Source: Conidiobolus incongruus B7586 (Eukaryota > Entomophthoromycota > Entomophthoromycetes > Entomophthorales > Conidiobolaceae). From it: a stretch of DNA of 41,677 nucleotides. The translations under genes were made by a program, and so were the position numbers. The notes beneath the pieces were generated by a model, which was given only the letters and a program-made list of their open reading frames with translations, did no database searches and had not been told where the DNA came from. Within the stretch, counting starts at the first letter, position 1; every line of letters starts with the position of its first letter. Shown here piece after piece: positions 10,965-21,255 of this stretch. The stretch is from positions 1 to 41,677 of the forward strand of contig JNEM01006019.1 in the NCBI GenBank assembly GCA_000697335.1, in the 5' to 3' direction.

Positions 10965-12593
10965 TATTACAAGGAAAGAATTAATGACCAAAAAAATATT
11001 GAGGATTATTATATCATTACTCTTTATATACCAAGCACATGTTCATTCAGGGTTTTCGCAATCGGTGTGACTCAAGGACGAATTGGGGTTAGTTCATTTT
11101 AATTTATCATTGTAATCAACCAGTTTCGTATCATTTTTCAATTCTATTGATCAATTCAGATAATTTCATTTTTCATTAAAGACTAATACTTATTTTTTAG
11201 ATATTATAAAAAACTCAATTTAATATTATAATTAATTTAAACTCATTTAAATTTTTCAAAAAATGTGATAAAATAACAAAATTGAATCAAGTCTAAATGT
11301 CTAAATTTCAAAATAAGTGGTTATATTAGATTCGATGAGTTTCAGTTTTAAATATATTTATTTTCTTATATATGAATTTAAAATCAGAGTTAACTAAAAT
11401 ATTGGCGAGTATTAGGTTGATCTGTGAAAATATTTACTATACAATATGTTAAACATTGTAGGAATTAGTAATAGTGTAACTGGTATATTTACAGATTATA
11501 TTCCTAATACAAAATTAATAGATATCGAGAGATTTAGTAATAGATAGCTTGTGCTTGGATCTTGATGATTAAAGATAAATTTCGAATTAATTTATTCATT
11601 TAAAAATATAATATACCACTATTAGCCTTAATCTAAAGTAACATTTAGAATAATCTAGGGGTATATATAGCAAAGTAAATAAAATAATTTTCAACTAAAT
11701 AAATTAATGTACCTTAGCGGATTGCCAAGTTAGATCATTGAAAATTACGAAGAATTTTCTCTAACTAATTTGGCACCATTAAAAACTAAGGTTTAAAGGT
11801 TATCTACAATTTTTCAACGACTAAAAGTATCAGAGACCGATTCCTAAGAATCTTTCATTCTACTATAGTGCTTTTATAAAATTGATTGATGTCAAGGTAT
11901 AAAGTGAAAAAATTATTTGAATTTATATTTCATTTGAGTGGATGTTTTGGTTTATGGGATTAAAACTATTCGGGATAATTTGATACTAACACAATATTTA
12001 ATCCATTATATTCAAAAAAGTCCAAATTAGTATATTAAAATCAAGTATATAAATATGACTTCAATAAGGTCTAAACGATAAAATTATTAGTAAATATATA
12101 ATTTTTAAATATTAAATTTATATGAAATATCAGAAAAAATATTTTGAATGATGATTTATAGTTTAACCTATTTAAAATGAAGTTTATTTTGAATAGTAAT
12201 TATTTAAATAATACAGCAATAAAATTAGATTATATATTATTTTAATTTGATTGATTGAACATACACTCAAAATTAATTGTATCACTTTAATATACTATTT
12301 AAAATATGTTCAATAATATAACGTGAAATATATTGTTATTATTAATGAGTTAAGAATTGATATATCTGATTTTGAGTGTAATATTGTAAATTAATTATTA
12401 TAAATTTAATAACATTCTATTATAAAACCAATGAAAAACATATAAATATAACAATGATATAATAATCTTTTGTGATTTAAAAAATATAAATTAAAAATAT
12501 AAATAACTTTTTTAAGAAATATAATATAATATATTATCTTAAATTTGTAATATTATTCAAGTAGTTAAGAGATTATCAAATTCGGATTTGATT

Positions 12594-12624
<31 letters not shown>

Positions 12625-13196
12625 TATTTTTATTTTTATTTTTATTGATTGAATAAAAGTTAATTTTTTAGATGAAATATTGCATATAAATTAGGTAAGT
12701 ATAAATCAACACTTAAAATATATTATTTGTTCCATTATATTAATTACCAATTATTTTATAATATGATTGAATCTATATTGTCAATTTTCTTATCAAAACT
12801 TTTTTTTTAAATAATCAACTAATAACCTAAATTTCAATTTGATTGGCTCTATAATTAAGTTTTAAACTGGTTGATTGAATGTATGGAGTTGGACAAAGGG
12901 TTAGTCCAATCAAATTAAATAATTAGGAGAGTTAGAATTTGGTGCGTTTTTAAATGAATGACGAAAATCCTATCAAAATGATTACACTACCAACATAAGA
13001 AACTCATTCAAATTAGTAAATAGTGCATTCAATAAGTCCAAACTTCAATAATCAATCTTACAACTCATTCACAAGTCTCGAATATTTTTCTTCCATTTAA
13101 GATACTTAAATAAAGGTATCTTACGAATATTGTACTATTTACTATAAAATTAGTTAATATTAAATATATAAGTCGTCATTTTGTTTAAAAAACATA
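10965..13196. other. Long intergenic region between divergent genes
   Basis: This 2.2 kb of AT-rich DNA lies between the divergent URA6 and NTO1-like genes. Apart from the hexanucleotide repeat at 12596-12646, no exon, RNA gene or mobile-element signature could be supported. A 68-codon frame at 10864-11070 overlaps URA6 exons on the opposite strand and is a shadow. Confidence 0.55.
12596..12646. repeat. (ATTTTT)n hexanucleotide repeat
   Basis: Seven perfect ATTTTT units run from 12602 to 12643, with partial units at both ends. This is a simple-sequence repeat in the intergenic region upstream of the NTO1-like gene, likely length-polymorphic. Confidence 0.9.
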
Positions 13197-16100
13197 ATGA
13201 CTGCAGATATCACTTATGATAGTAGCTCAGACGAAACAAATGCTCATTTAATTAAAAACGATCCTAGTAAATCTCCGAGAATAAAACTCATTATAAGGAA
13301 ACCAAGTACTACTTCAATTAATGCAGATGACAATTCATCTATACCACTTTCACCCCTCACCACCAAGCCTTCTTCTAGAGGTAAACCGATAAGGAAACCT
13401 TCTACTACAAATGCAACTTCCAACGCTTTAAAACCACCTGAAGAGAGAAATTTCAACGATCTTTTCCCAACGCTGGAATTGAGTAGTACTCTGAAAATAA
13501 ACATTATAGAAAATAATTTGACAAAAGAATTGGTATCTGACAATGTCAAAGGAAGTGAATGTTCGACCCCTTTTAGCATATCTAATAACTCTACATTAAA
13601 AGAGCAATTATCTTTACCCCAAATTCAAATCCAAACCAAAGAAATTTTTGATTATCTCGATCCAAAGTTAATAAATGATGAAGGTGATTACATGGATGAA
13701 TTCAAACTACCTAATAAACACTTTTTAAGAGCTCGAGGTAATTATTTATCTTGTCAAAAAAGTTCATTTTTATTAATATTTTGGTTCAATTAGAGTCTCT
13801 TGATCAACCTAATATTCAAGTTGAGTATGATATGGACGAAGAAGGTATTGATAATACTTAAATTATCATTAAAATTATTGATTTTTTTCATTGTGTTCAG
13901 ATAGAAAATGGTTAAATATGTTTATGTCAAAAAAGAGGACAAGTTCAGTCGCACCGCAATATCTTAAAGCTTTTGAAACTTTGATGGATCATATTGAAAA
14001 GGGCTGGTTTGAAATCGTAAGATTTTAAATATCGCTTTTATCAAAGTTTGATTAATTGGTTTTTGTTTTAGTCAAGGCAGAAAAAATACGAAAATTTAAC
14101 TATTCAAGATATCCAAGCCAAATCCGATGCTTCTTGCGAAATTTGTGACAAAAATGATTGCGAAAACTCTAATTGTATAGTTTTTTGCGATGGTTGCGAT
14201 TTAGCTGTACATCAAAGTAAGTTTATGCTAATTTTTAAAATCATTCTATCTGCAGATGTTAACCTATTTTCAGTGTGTTATGGAGTACCATTTATTCCTG
14301 AAGGAGAGTGGCTATGCAGAAAATGTATGGTATCTCCTAGTAATCCAGTGGTAATTTATTCAATTATAAATTATTTATTGTTTTTCATTAATCGTCTGGT
14401 AAATTAGTCATGCCTTCTATGCCCTAATGAAGGAGGCGCTTTCAAACAAACCACGAATAATAAATGGGCTCATGTTCTTTGTGCTGATTGGGTGCCAGAA
14501 ACATCGTTTGTAAATTTAGATACTATGGAACCAATTGCCAATGTGGATCAGATCCCAAGATCCAGATGGAAGTTGGTAATTTATTATTTTTTGATGTCAA
14601 TTAATCTTCACATTAATTCATACAGATTTCTATTTAATTTAGTTATGTTATATCTGTAAACAAAAGCAAGGAGCACCTATCCAATGTAGTATAAAGTCTT
14701 GTACAACAGCATTTCACGCAACTTGTGCTAGGGAAGCAAAGTTCTATATGAAAATCAAGTTGAATAAATACAACGTGCTCGATTGGAAAGTCTTTTGTCA
14801 TCGTCATACACCTGTAATATAAAAATAACTCAAATACATTAATATATATGTATTCATCATATTAATGTTTTTAGATGAAATTTAAAGATAAAGTCATTTA
14901 CAATGAAGCACAACAAAAGCTATTAGAAAAGTTTTCCAATATGCATAAACAATCCAAAAATAAGCATAACAAAGGTAACAATAAACCTGAGCTTATTTAT
15001 ATTTTGATATATTAACACAATGTATAGACTCTGCTGCTACAAAATCGGCTAGAGCTCACCAACAATCTTTTTCTACAGAAGAGATCATTGTTCCTTCTTC
15101 TTTATATAGATCGGCACTTGAAATTATTGCTCCATTTAATTTGAACCAACCCGAATGGTTTGTTACAGGAGTTTGTCAATATTGGTCTCTCAAGAAGCAG
15201 AGATACAGAGGAGCTTATTTAATTAAAAGATTGCATCTAGAGGTATATAATTATTTCATCATATCGGAGTGACTTAATAATATATTTAAATAGCCATGGA
15301 CAGCTAAAATACCAACCAAATTGGATGGCGAGCATGAGCAAAATGAACATCAGGTATTCTATTTTCATGTTTCAATTTATTTAAAACCTGTTAATTTCTT
15401 ACATTTTTATTAGGCATTGCTTGCCAGAAGAACAGAATTGGAAAGAATACTTATGTTAACAGAATTGATCAGAAAAAGAGAGAGAGTTAAAGCGAAATTA
15501 TATCGTAATATTACTCAATATTGGGAGGCATATTTTGTTCCTCATAAACCTCTTTTACTCTGGGCTGTTAGTAAACTTCAAAGGTAAAATTTTATATGGT
15601 TTATACATTTTTGAAATCTGATTTTAAATAGGATGGATGCGACTTCAATGTTTGCTGAACCTGTGACCGATGAAATAGCCCCTATGTATTCAACTATAAT
15701 TAAGAATCCAATGGATTTTTCTACCCTGACGAACAAAGTTAATGCAAATTGTTATTTTAATATTGAAGATTTCAAGGTACTTTAGAATTAATTTGATTTA
15801 TAATTTATAGTAATTCCTTTTTGATAGGCTGATGTAAATCTTATATATGACAATTGCATGACTTATAATGACAAATCTACCATTTTCCATAATACAGCAA
15901 AAAGACATAAAGCAAGAGCTGAGGGTATTTTTGCACAACTTGAGCAGCAATGGAAGGCTTTAGAGACAGACTCTAAGCTTGGGATATTGTCACGTGATTT
16001 CAATATTTCTAGTATGTTACCCTTTTTTCATACACTTGAAGAGATCAACAATCCTCTTCAGTCATCTTCAACAAATCTTTCTAGCTCTGAATTATCTGCG

Positions 16101-16382
16101 CTTACTTCCGATACTCCTGAATCTTTGACCCCTCCTTCTCCCCGTCCTCCAAATCCTCCCAATTCTTCAAATCCCAAATCGTCAGCTACTAAAACTCCCG
16201 ATAAATCAAAAATCATTTCATCTACTAGAGTGTTAAGGAGATCAACTCGTCCGCCACGTCCAAATCTTCGAAGCTGTCCACAACAAGTACCCATTCGATA
16301 TGGGAAATTGAGTAAAGAAGCCCAGTTGCTAATTGAGGGACAAACTTTTTCTAATAAGAAAACGCCCCGAAAGAAACCTTAA
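13197..16382 (+). CDS. NTO1: PHD-finger and bromodomain scaffold (NTO1/BRPF-like)
   Basis: NTO1/BRPF proteins are scaffolds of MYST-type histone acetyltransferase complexes (yeast NuA3, animal MOZ/MORF). Thirteen exons join in frame to 837 residues: 13197-13737, 13794-13844, 13901-14016, 14072-14216, 14274-14350, 14408-14575, 14643-14813, 14875-14974, 15028-15242, 15294-15353, 15414-15583, 15632-15776, 15828-16382. Domain order: a Ser/Thr/Pro-rich N-terminus; an EPL1-like segment ([16 protein letters not shown], about 191-206); PHD1 (CEICDKNDC...[15 protein letters not shown]...WLCRKC); a zinc knuckle ([14 protein letters not shown]); an extended PHD2 ([14 protein letters not shown]...FHATCAR); and a bromodomain ([15 protein letters not shown], with the acetyl-lysine Asn in YDNCMTYN). 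The tail is Pro/Ser-rich, then basic, with no PWWP domain, as in yeast NTO1 and unlike animal BRPF1. Splice sites were set by eye and all keep frame. Confidence 0.92.
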
Positions 16383-16701
16383 AATTGAATTATTTAATAA
16401 TCTTTATTTGATTTATTGATAAATATTAGCAAATCTAAAATATTTAACTTGTACAAAATAAATTTAAATTGATACAATTATCAGTATAATAACCAATTAA
16501 CTACTAAATAATATTCATTATAAACATATTTTACCATGCGCTTAACTTATAATCATTAGTTAATTAAAAAGAGATATAAATAGCTCAATTTGATCAAACC
16601 ATAATTTATGTGAAGCTAAATTAAAATGAATATGAAAATGGATAGTATAAATTCAGATCAAATATTGTCAATATCATTTCTAAATTGATTAATAGTTAAT
16701 T
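16383..16701. other. Intergenic region
   Basis: These 319 bp lie between the tandem NTO1-like and SPR genes. The DNA is AT-rich, with no recognised element beyond the expected 3' end and promoter. Confidence 0.6.
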
Positions 16702-17755
16702 ATGTCAACTCATCATCTTGTTATTATATCTGGAGCTAACAAAGGATTTGGAAAGTCTATTGCCAAGTCTTATGTTAAACAATTAACTAAAAATCAAAGT
16801 CACTTTATTGATCTCATCTTATTGGGAAGAAATCAACAACAATTACAAGCTGCTCAAACTGAAATTCAAACCCAATTGGGAAACAGTGGAAGAGTTCATG
16901 TGGTTGATAACGTCGAGTTAAGTAATCTTGATAGTTTACAAACTAAATATGACGAAATTTTTGACTTGATCAAGGTAAATCATTTAATTTGTATTGAACT
17001 TTATTTAAAATTAAAATTTGATATTTAAAGGAAAATGTTCGAACTTCCGAATTTTTGAACGCTACCAACAAATATTTAGCATTATTTAATAACGCTGGTA
17101 GCTTGGGAGATATCTCTAGCAAAGCCACCTCCTTCAATTTACAACAAGTTCAAGAGTATTCCAATATCAATTTGACTTCTTTATGGGGTTTATGGTAAAT
17201 ATATTAGTCATTAATTAATAATAACTCATATAAATAATACTATTAGCTCTGAATTCCAAAAATGGAGATCCTTTGAAAAATTTACCAAGTCCACTCTAAT
17301 TAACACCTCATCCTTGGCAGCTGTTCAAACCTTCCCTTATTTGAGTCTTTATTGCACATTTAAATTCGCTAGGAAAGCTTTAATGGAAATTCTTGCTAAA
17401 GAAAATGTAACATTTGATCTATCAAATATCTATTGATCATTGTGCTAAATTAGTTTGATGCTTTATAGCCCGATATTCAAGTGTTGAACTATGCACCTGG
17501 ACCTCTCAACAATGATATGCAAGGTGATTTCCGTACCTTATTAGGGGATGAAGAAATGAGAAAAACTTATCAAAAATTACATGATGAGGTAAATCTATGA
17601 ATCATATACTATTATTATAAACTAAAGTGTAATCCACCATTTGAAACCATTAGAATCAACTAGTTGACATGGAAATAAGTTCCGATAAGTTGATTGATTT
17701 AATTTGGAATGACAAATTCAAGTCTGGAGACCATATTGATTATTATGACATTTAA
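16702..17755 (+). CDS. SPR: Sepiapterin reductase (short-chain dehydrogenase)
   Basis: Five exons (16702-16974, 17031-17194, 17247-17406, 17469-17588, 17654-17755) give 272 residues. It is an SDR enzyme: the cofactor motif is SGANKGFGKSIA near the N-terminus, then LFNNAGS, the catalytic Ser in INTSSLAAV, and Tyr-x-x-x-Lys in LYCTFKFARKA. Two features mark it as sepiapterin reductase rather than a generic SDR: LNYAPGPLNNDM after the active site, and the C-terminal KSGDHIDYYD, which matches the substrate-binding Asp segment of animal SPR. The enzyme makes the last step(s) of tetrahydrobiopterin synthesis from 6-pyruvoyl-tetrahydropterin, using NADPH. The cofactor is rare in fungi but known in some early-diverging ones such as Mortierella. 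No other pathway gene lies in the window. Confidence 0.88.
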
Positions 17756-17874
17756 TCAATACGAATTATATCAATAAATTTTATTTGTATTTATCATATA
17801 ATCTGTTAAATTAATTATCATTAATATATTAAACACTTCATATTATTACTTATTAGATCTTCTTATAAAAGAAA

Positions 17875-18591
17875 TTAAAGTTGACCATCGCTGTACACTG
17901 GAAGCTCTAGTTTGTTAATGGATATATTGTTGTCTACAACAACATTTCCGTTTGTACCTCTAACTTTGATATTAAATGGGCCATATCCCATATGCTTGAG
18001 TTCCCAATGATTATCATCCCTTAGTTTGAGTGACACCCAGTCATCCTCCTGTTGGATTTCCACAGATTGAACAGGATAAGCAGGATTTCTGATCTGTAAC
18101 AGAGCATTCCAATCATCACTGTATTTATCCCAATAATACATCAAAGGTCCCATCGTCGGACATCTCACCTGCTCCCACACAGCTTTTACAGTACCAGCGG
18201 TAAAATCACCAATTACACTGTACGCCAGCTTATTCATGTTTAAATCACCCTCTTGACAGCTTACACATTGATCCACAACATGAACAACTACACTCGCTTT
18301 AGTTTTGGGATTGGTCACCTTTAAACACATCCCACAGCTGATAGCATTATTAAACACTGCAGCACTCACCCCTGTGAAGTATCCATGAATTCCATCTGGA
18401 TATGAGCATTTACCAAATCCTATCAATACACATACAATTAATTTAAAAATGAATACGAAACATATAATATTACCTTTAGAGTTAGTATCATAGCTAATTA
18501 AACCTTGACCGTTCAATTTTATGCCCTGGTAAGGTCCATTGATCCATGATTGAATCCAAACACTCGAATTGAACTGATGAAGTATACGCAT
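17875..18591 (-). CDS. Expansin-like double-psi beta-barrel protein, 5' end uncertain
   Basis: Two exons (18591-18474, 18419-17875) encode 220 residues. The first domain is an expansin-type double-psi beta-barrel: NGQGLISYDTNSKGFGKCSY, SAAVFNNAISCGMCLKV, VVHVVDQCVSCQEGDLNM, and an Ala-Tyr-Ser-Val-Ile strand. The second half (from about CPTMGPLMYYWDKYS) resembles the expansin C-terminal beta-sandwich (CBM63-like). Expansin-like proteins loosen cell-wall polysaccharides without hydrolysis and are normally secreted. No signal peptide precedes the domain in this frame. A good one (FVFILCLIINTVNA) is encoded at 18628-18587 in a different frame, and no simple splice joins it. The 5' end is therefore either mis-modelled or damaged. 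The 54-bp intron has a length divisible by three and no stop, so its retention would insert a hydrophobic stretch in frame. It ends 119 bp from SPR, tail to tail. Confidence 0.72.
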   Translation of the reverse strand: MRILHQFNSSVWIQSWINGPYQGIKLNGQGLISYDTNSKGNIICFVFIFKLIVCVLIGFGKCSYPDGIHGYFTGVSAAVFNNAISCGMCLKVTNPKTKASVVVHVVDQCVSCQEGDLNMNKLAYSVIGDFTAGTVKAVWEQVRCPTMGPLMYYWDKYSDDWNALLQIRNPAYPVQSVEIQQEDDWVSLKLRDDNHWELKHMGYGPFNIKVRGTNGNVVVDNNISINKLELPVYSDGQL

Positions 18592-18933
18592 TAACAGTAT
18601 TAATAATTAAACATAAAATAAAAACAAAATAATCATCCACTAAAGACGATGTCGAATATTTAACCTACTGAACTTAATCAAATTAATTACTTGAAATAGC
18701 AAAATGAAATTTTTAGTTAATTTTTACAATTTTAATTTATGATTTCATTCGTTTTGAATTTAAATTTATTAATTTTGTTTTATTTTTAAAATATTAATTT
18801 TAAATTTTTGATTTTTATAGATTTACCAATTTACTAATGTTGCTAGCTTCACAAATTGTTTAGAATTGATCTGCTTCAATTTAATATATCATGAATCGAT
18901 GGGTTTATTGATCATATAAAAAATATTGACGTC
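18592..18933. other. Intergenic region between divergent loci
   Basis: This 342-bp AT-rich segment separates the expansin-like gene (-) and the sirtuin pseudogene (+). The part next to 18592 encodes the out-of-frame signal-like peptide described for the expansin-like gene and may hold an unrecognised first exon. Confidence 0.5.
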
Positions 18934-19856
18934 ATGCGGTCAATTATCTATATACTGTCCAATATTATTACTAAGTTATCAGTATCCAATGTTAGTTCCT
19001 TTTTAGATGTTATGAAAAGTGCTGATGGTAGTTGTACTGTTTTGACTGGTGCTGGTATGCTGACAGCATCAATCATTATTAATTGTTCAACACTTATTTA
19101 TAAAATAAGTGTAAGTACTGATTCTGGTATTGCTGATTACCATGGTCCGAAAGTGGTGTTATTACTAACCCCAATCATAAGCCGATCACCTATCAGCAAT
19201 TTACTTCTTTGCTATATAATCGCAAGAGATACTGGCTCAGATCATTCTTTGATTATGAACGCGTCGCGAAATCCCAGCCCAACTCAGCTCACTACATTTT
19301 AACAGACTGTAAAAACAGGGCTTAATCAGTTCCATCATCACTCAAAATATCGACAGTTTTCACCAAAAGTCGGGCAGTAAAAACGTAGTGGAAATGCACG
19401 ATACATTATATAAGGTGGCTTGTATTACATGCGGGCATCAAACCACCTGTGACGATTTCTTATTCCACTTTAAACACTTAAATCCCAACTGACAACATTT
19501 CTTCCAACCCGAAGATCCTTCCGATATCAAGATGACATCATACGGTGACGTTCAATTATCTGAAAATGCAGATTGCAATCAATTCAATTTACTAACTTGT
19601 CCAGTTTGTCATACACATACATTTAAACCTCATATAATATTGTTTGAAGAAAATATGAATATTAATGTTAAAAATGAAATCTATGATATTGTCTAAACCA
19701 ATCAAAAATTGATGGTACTTGTGTGATCATTAACAGTAATATTGGCTTATTACTTGGTACTAGCTAGCAGCCAGTTTAGTATTATCAATTTAAGCCCAAT
19801 CAATATGACAACAAGATTAAGCTTGTCTACCTCATCAAAATCATTGAATTCTTGAA
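18934..19856 (+). pseudogene. Sirtuin (SIRT4-like) pseudogene
   Basis: Pieces of a Sir2-family NAD-dependent deacylase are spread over three frames. In order: VLTGAG (18,9xx-19,06x), then after an apparent intron STDSGIADYHGP, then ITYQQFTSLLYNRKRYWLRS with AKSQPNSAHYIL, then ISSIITQNIDSFHQKSG with EMHDTLYKVACITCGH, then GDVQLSENADC, CPVCHTHTFKPHIILFEEN and a degraded GTS...INLSP end. RYW and the PNSAH wording resemble SIRT4-type (class II) sirtuins. The frame is broken at least twice (before GLISS, around 19318-19322, and near the first intron), and there are in-frame stops around 19491 and 19696. Zinc-ligand CxxC pairs and the TQNID motif survive, so decay is moderate. An intron appears retained, so it is not a processed copy. 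Confidence 0.85.
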
Positions 19857-21255
19857 AATATTATTATCAGTTAAGAAAAAATGGCAAATTTTTTAATTTT
19901 TGATTTTTCAAACATATTGCTAGTTTTAAAAAAAATATATAAAATAAATGAGAAAAATTATATTTTCACACTATATATACAATTATCATTAAAATATTTT
20001 TATTTAAAAATTTATTACCGAGTTTAATTACTTCAAACTAGATAATAACTATCAAAAGTGCTTTATTTTATTATTAAAACTTAACCACAAAACTTTTAAA
20101 ACCATTTGAGGTTTATAATCAGTTTATAAAAATAATATTTTATACAAAACTATTTATACTATTAAATTTTTCATTATAAGTTAAAAAAATATTATTTAAA
20201 ATATATTATAATTTAAAATTAATTTTGATTGTGACTTTTTCTTTTATTAATGAAATAAAAAAATATATTAAAAATGCTTTTTTATTACAGTTAGAGAATT
20301 ATCAAAGTAATCTAAAACTAATTATATAAATATATTAAATTATTTTAAAGTCTAGACTTGGTTTAATTAATAAGAATATAAAATAAATATCTTATGATTT
20401 ATCATAAATTTAGGAAATTAGAGTAGCTATAATTATATATAGCCTATTAAGATATATCCAAAAACAAAAGCTTTTAAATTAGATTATTATAATTAATAGA
20501 TTTTAAATCCTTTTATATAATCTTTTATTCAAAAACAAAACAAAATATTAAGTAAAAACAACTTTGTTTTTATAAATTCCAATAAATAAGCATTTTTTTA
20601 TTAGTGAATATATATTTTCATAATAAAATATAACAATATATATATTTTTTATTAAATATTCTTATTTTAGATTAAAGTTATTTATTATTTTGTATAATAA
20701 TTATAAAATACATAAAATTAAATTTGTAATAAATTTTCTATATAAGAAATTAGAAAGAACTACTACATCCAGTATATTTATTAGAGTATAACTTATCTAA
20801 TAATAATTGATTTACATAACTAAAAAATATTCTTATATAAAAAATTCCTATAAATAAATTTAATTAGTTTATAAAATATTAAATTTTAGTCTTTAATAAA
20901 AGGAATTGTTTTTTTAACTGTTATAAGGTTACCAAAAGTATAGCAAAGTGTTTTTGATAATAAAAAAGTAGTAATATTAGATTATTTATTTATTTTTGTA
21001 TATTATATATTAAAAATTATATTAAATTTTGATTTTAAAATTTTGCCTTTCTTTAATTTCTGTTTTAATACATTTAATTTTATGTAAAATAAGAAAAATT
21101 ATGTAACCCATAATAATTGTGACAACTAAATAGAGTTATAAATTTTGTTATTTGGAATTGATTTTTAATTAAAATTATAATAAACAAACTATATTTTAAT
21201 TAATTCAACACTAAATTATACATATTTAAACCTTTATTGTTATATATTATAAACT
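19857..21255. other. Extremely AT-rich intergenic block
   Basis: About 1.4 kb of DNA visibly richer in A and T than the other spacers, made of long A and T runs with almost no C or G. No coding trace, RNA gene or repeat family was recognised. It separates two damaged gene copies (sirtuin and GPN2). Confidence 0.6.

Noticed and set aside
10821-11790. Short match (about 15 bases) between URA6 exon 2 and spacer near 11761
   Set aside because: It is too short in AT-rich DNA to claim a repeat or gene fragment.
13244-13579. 111-codon minus-strand frame
   Set aside because: It lies wholly inside the first exon of the NTO1-like gene on the other strand, which has coding logic and splice continuity.
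16058-16294. Gly-rich minus-strand frame
   Set aside because: It is a shadow of the Ser/Pro-rich last exon of the NTO1-like gene.
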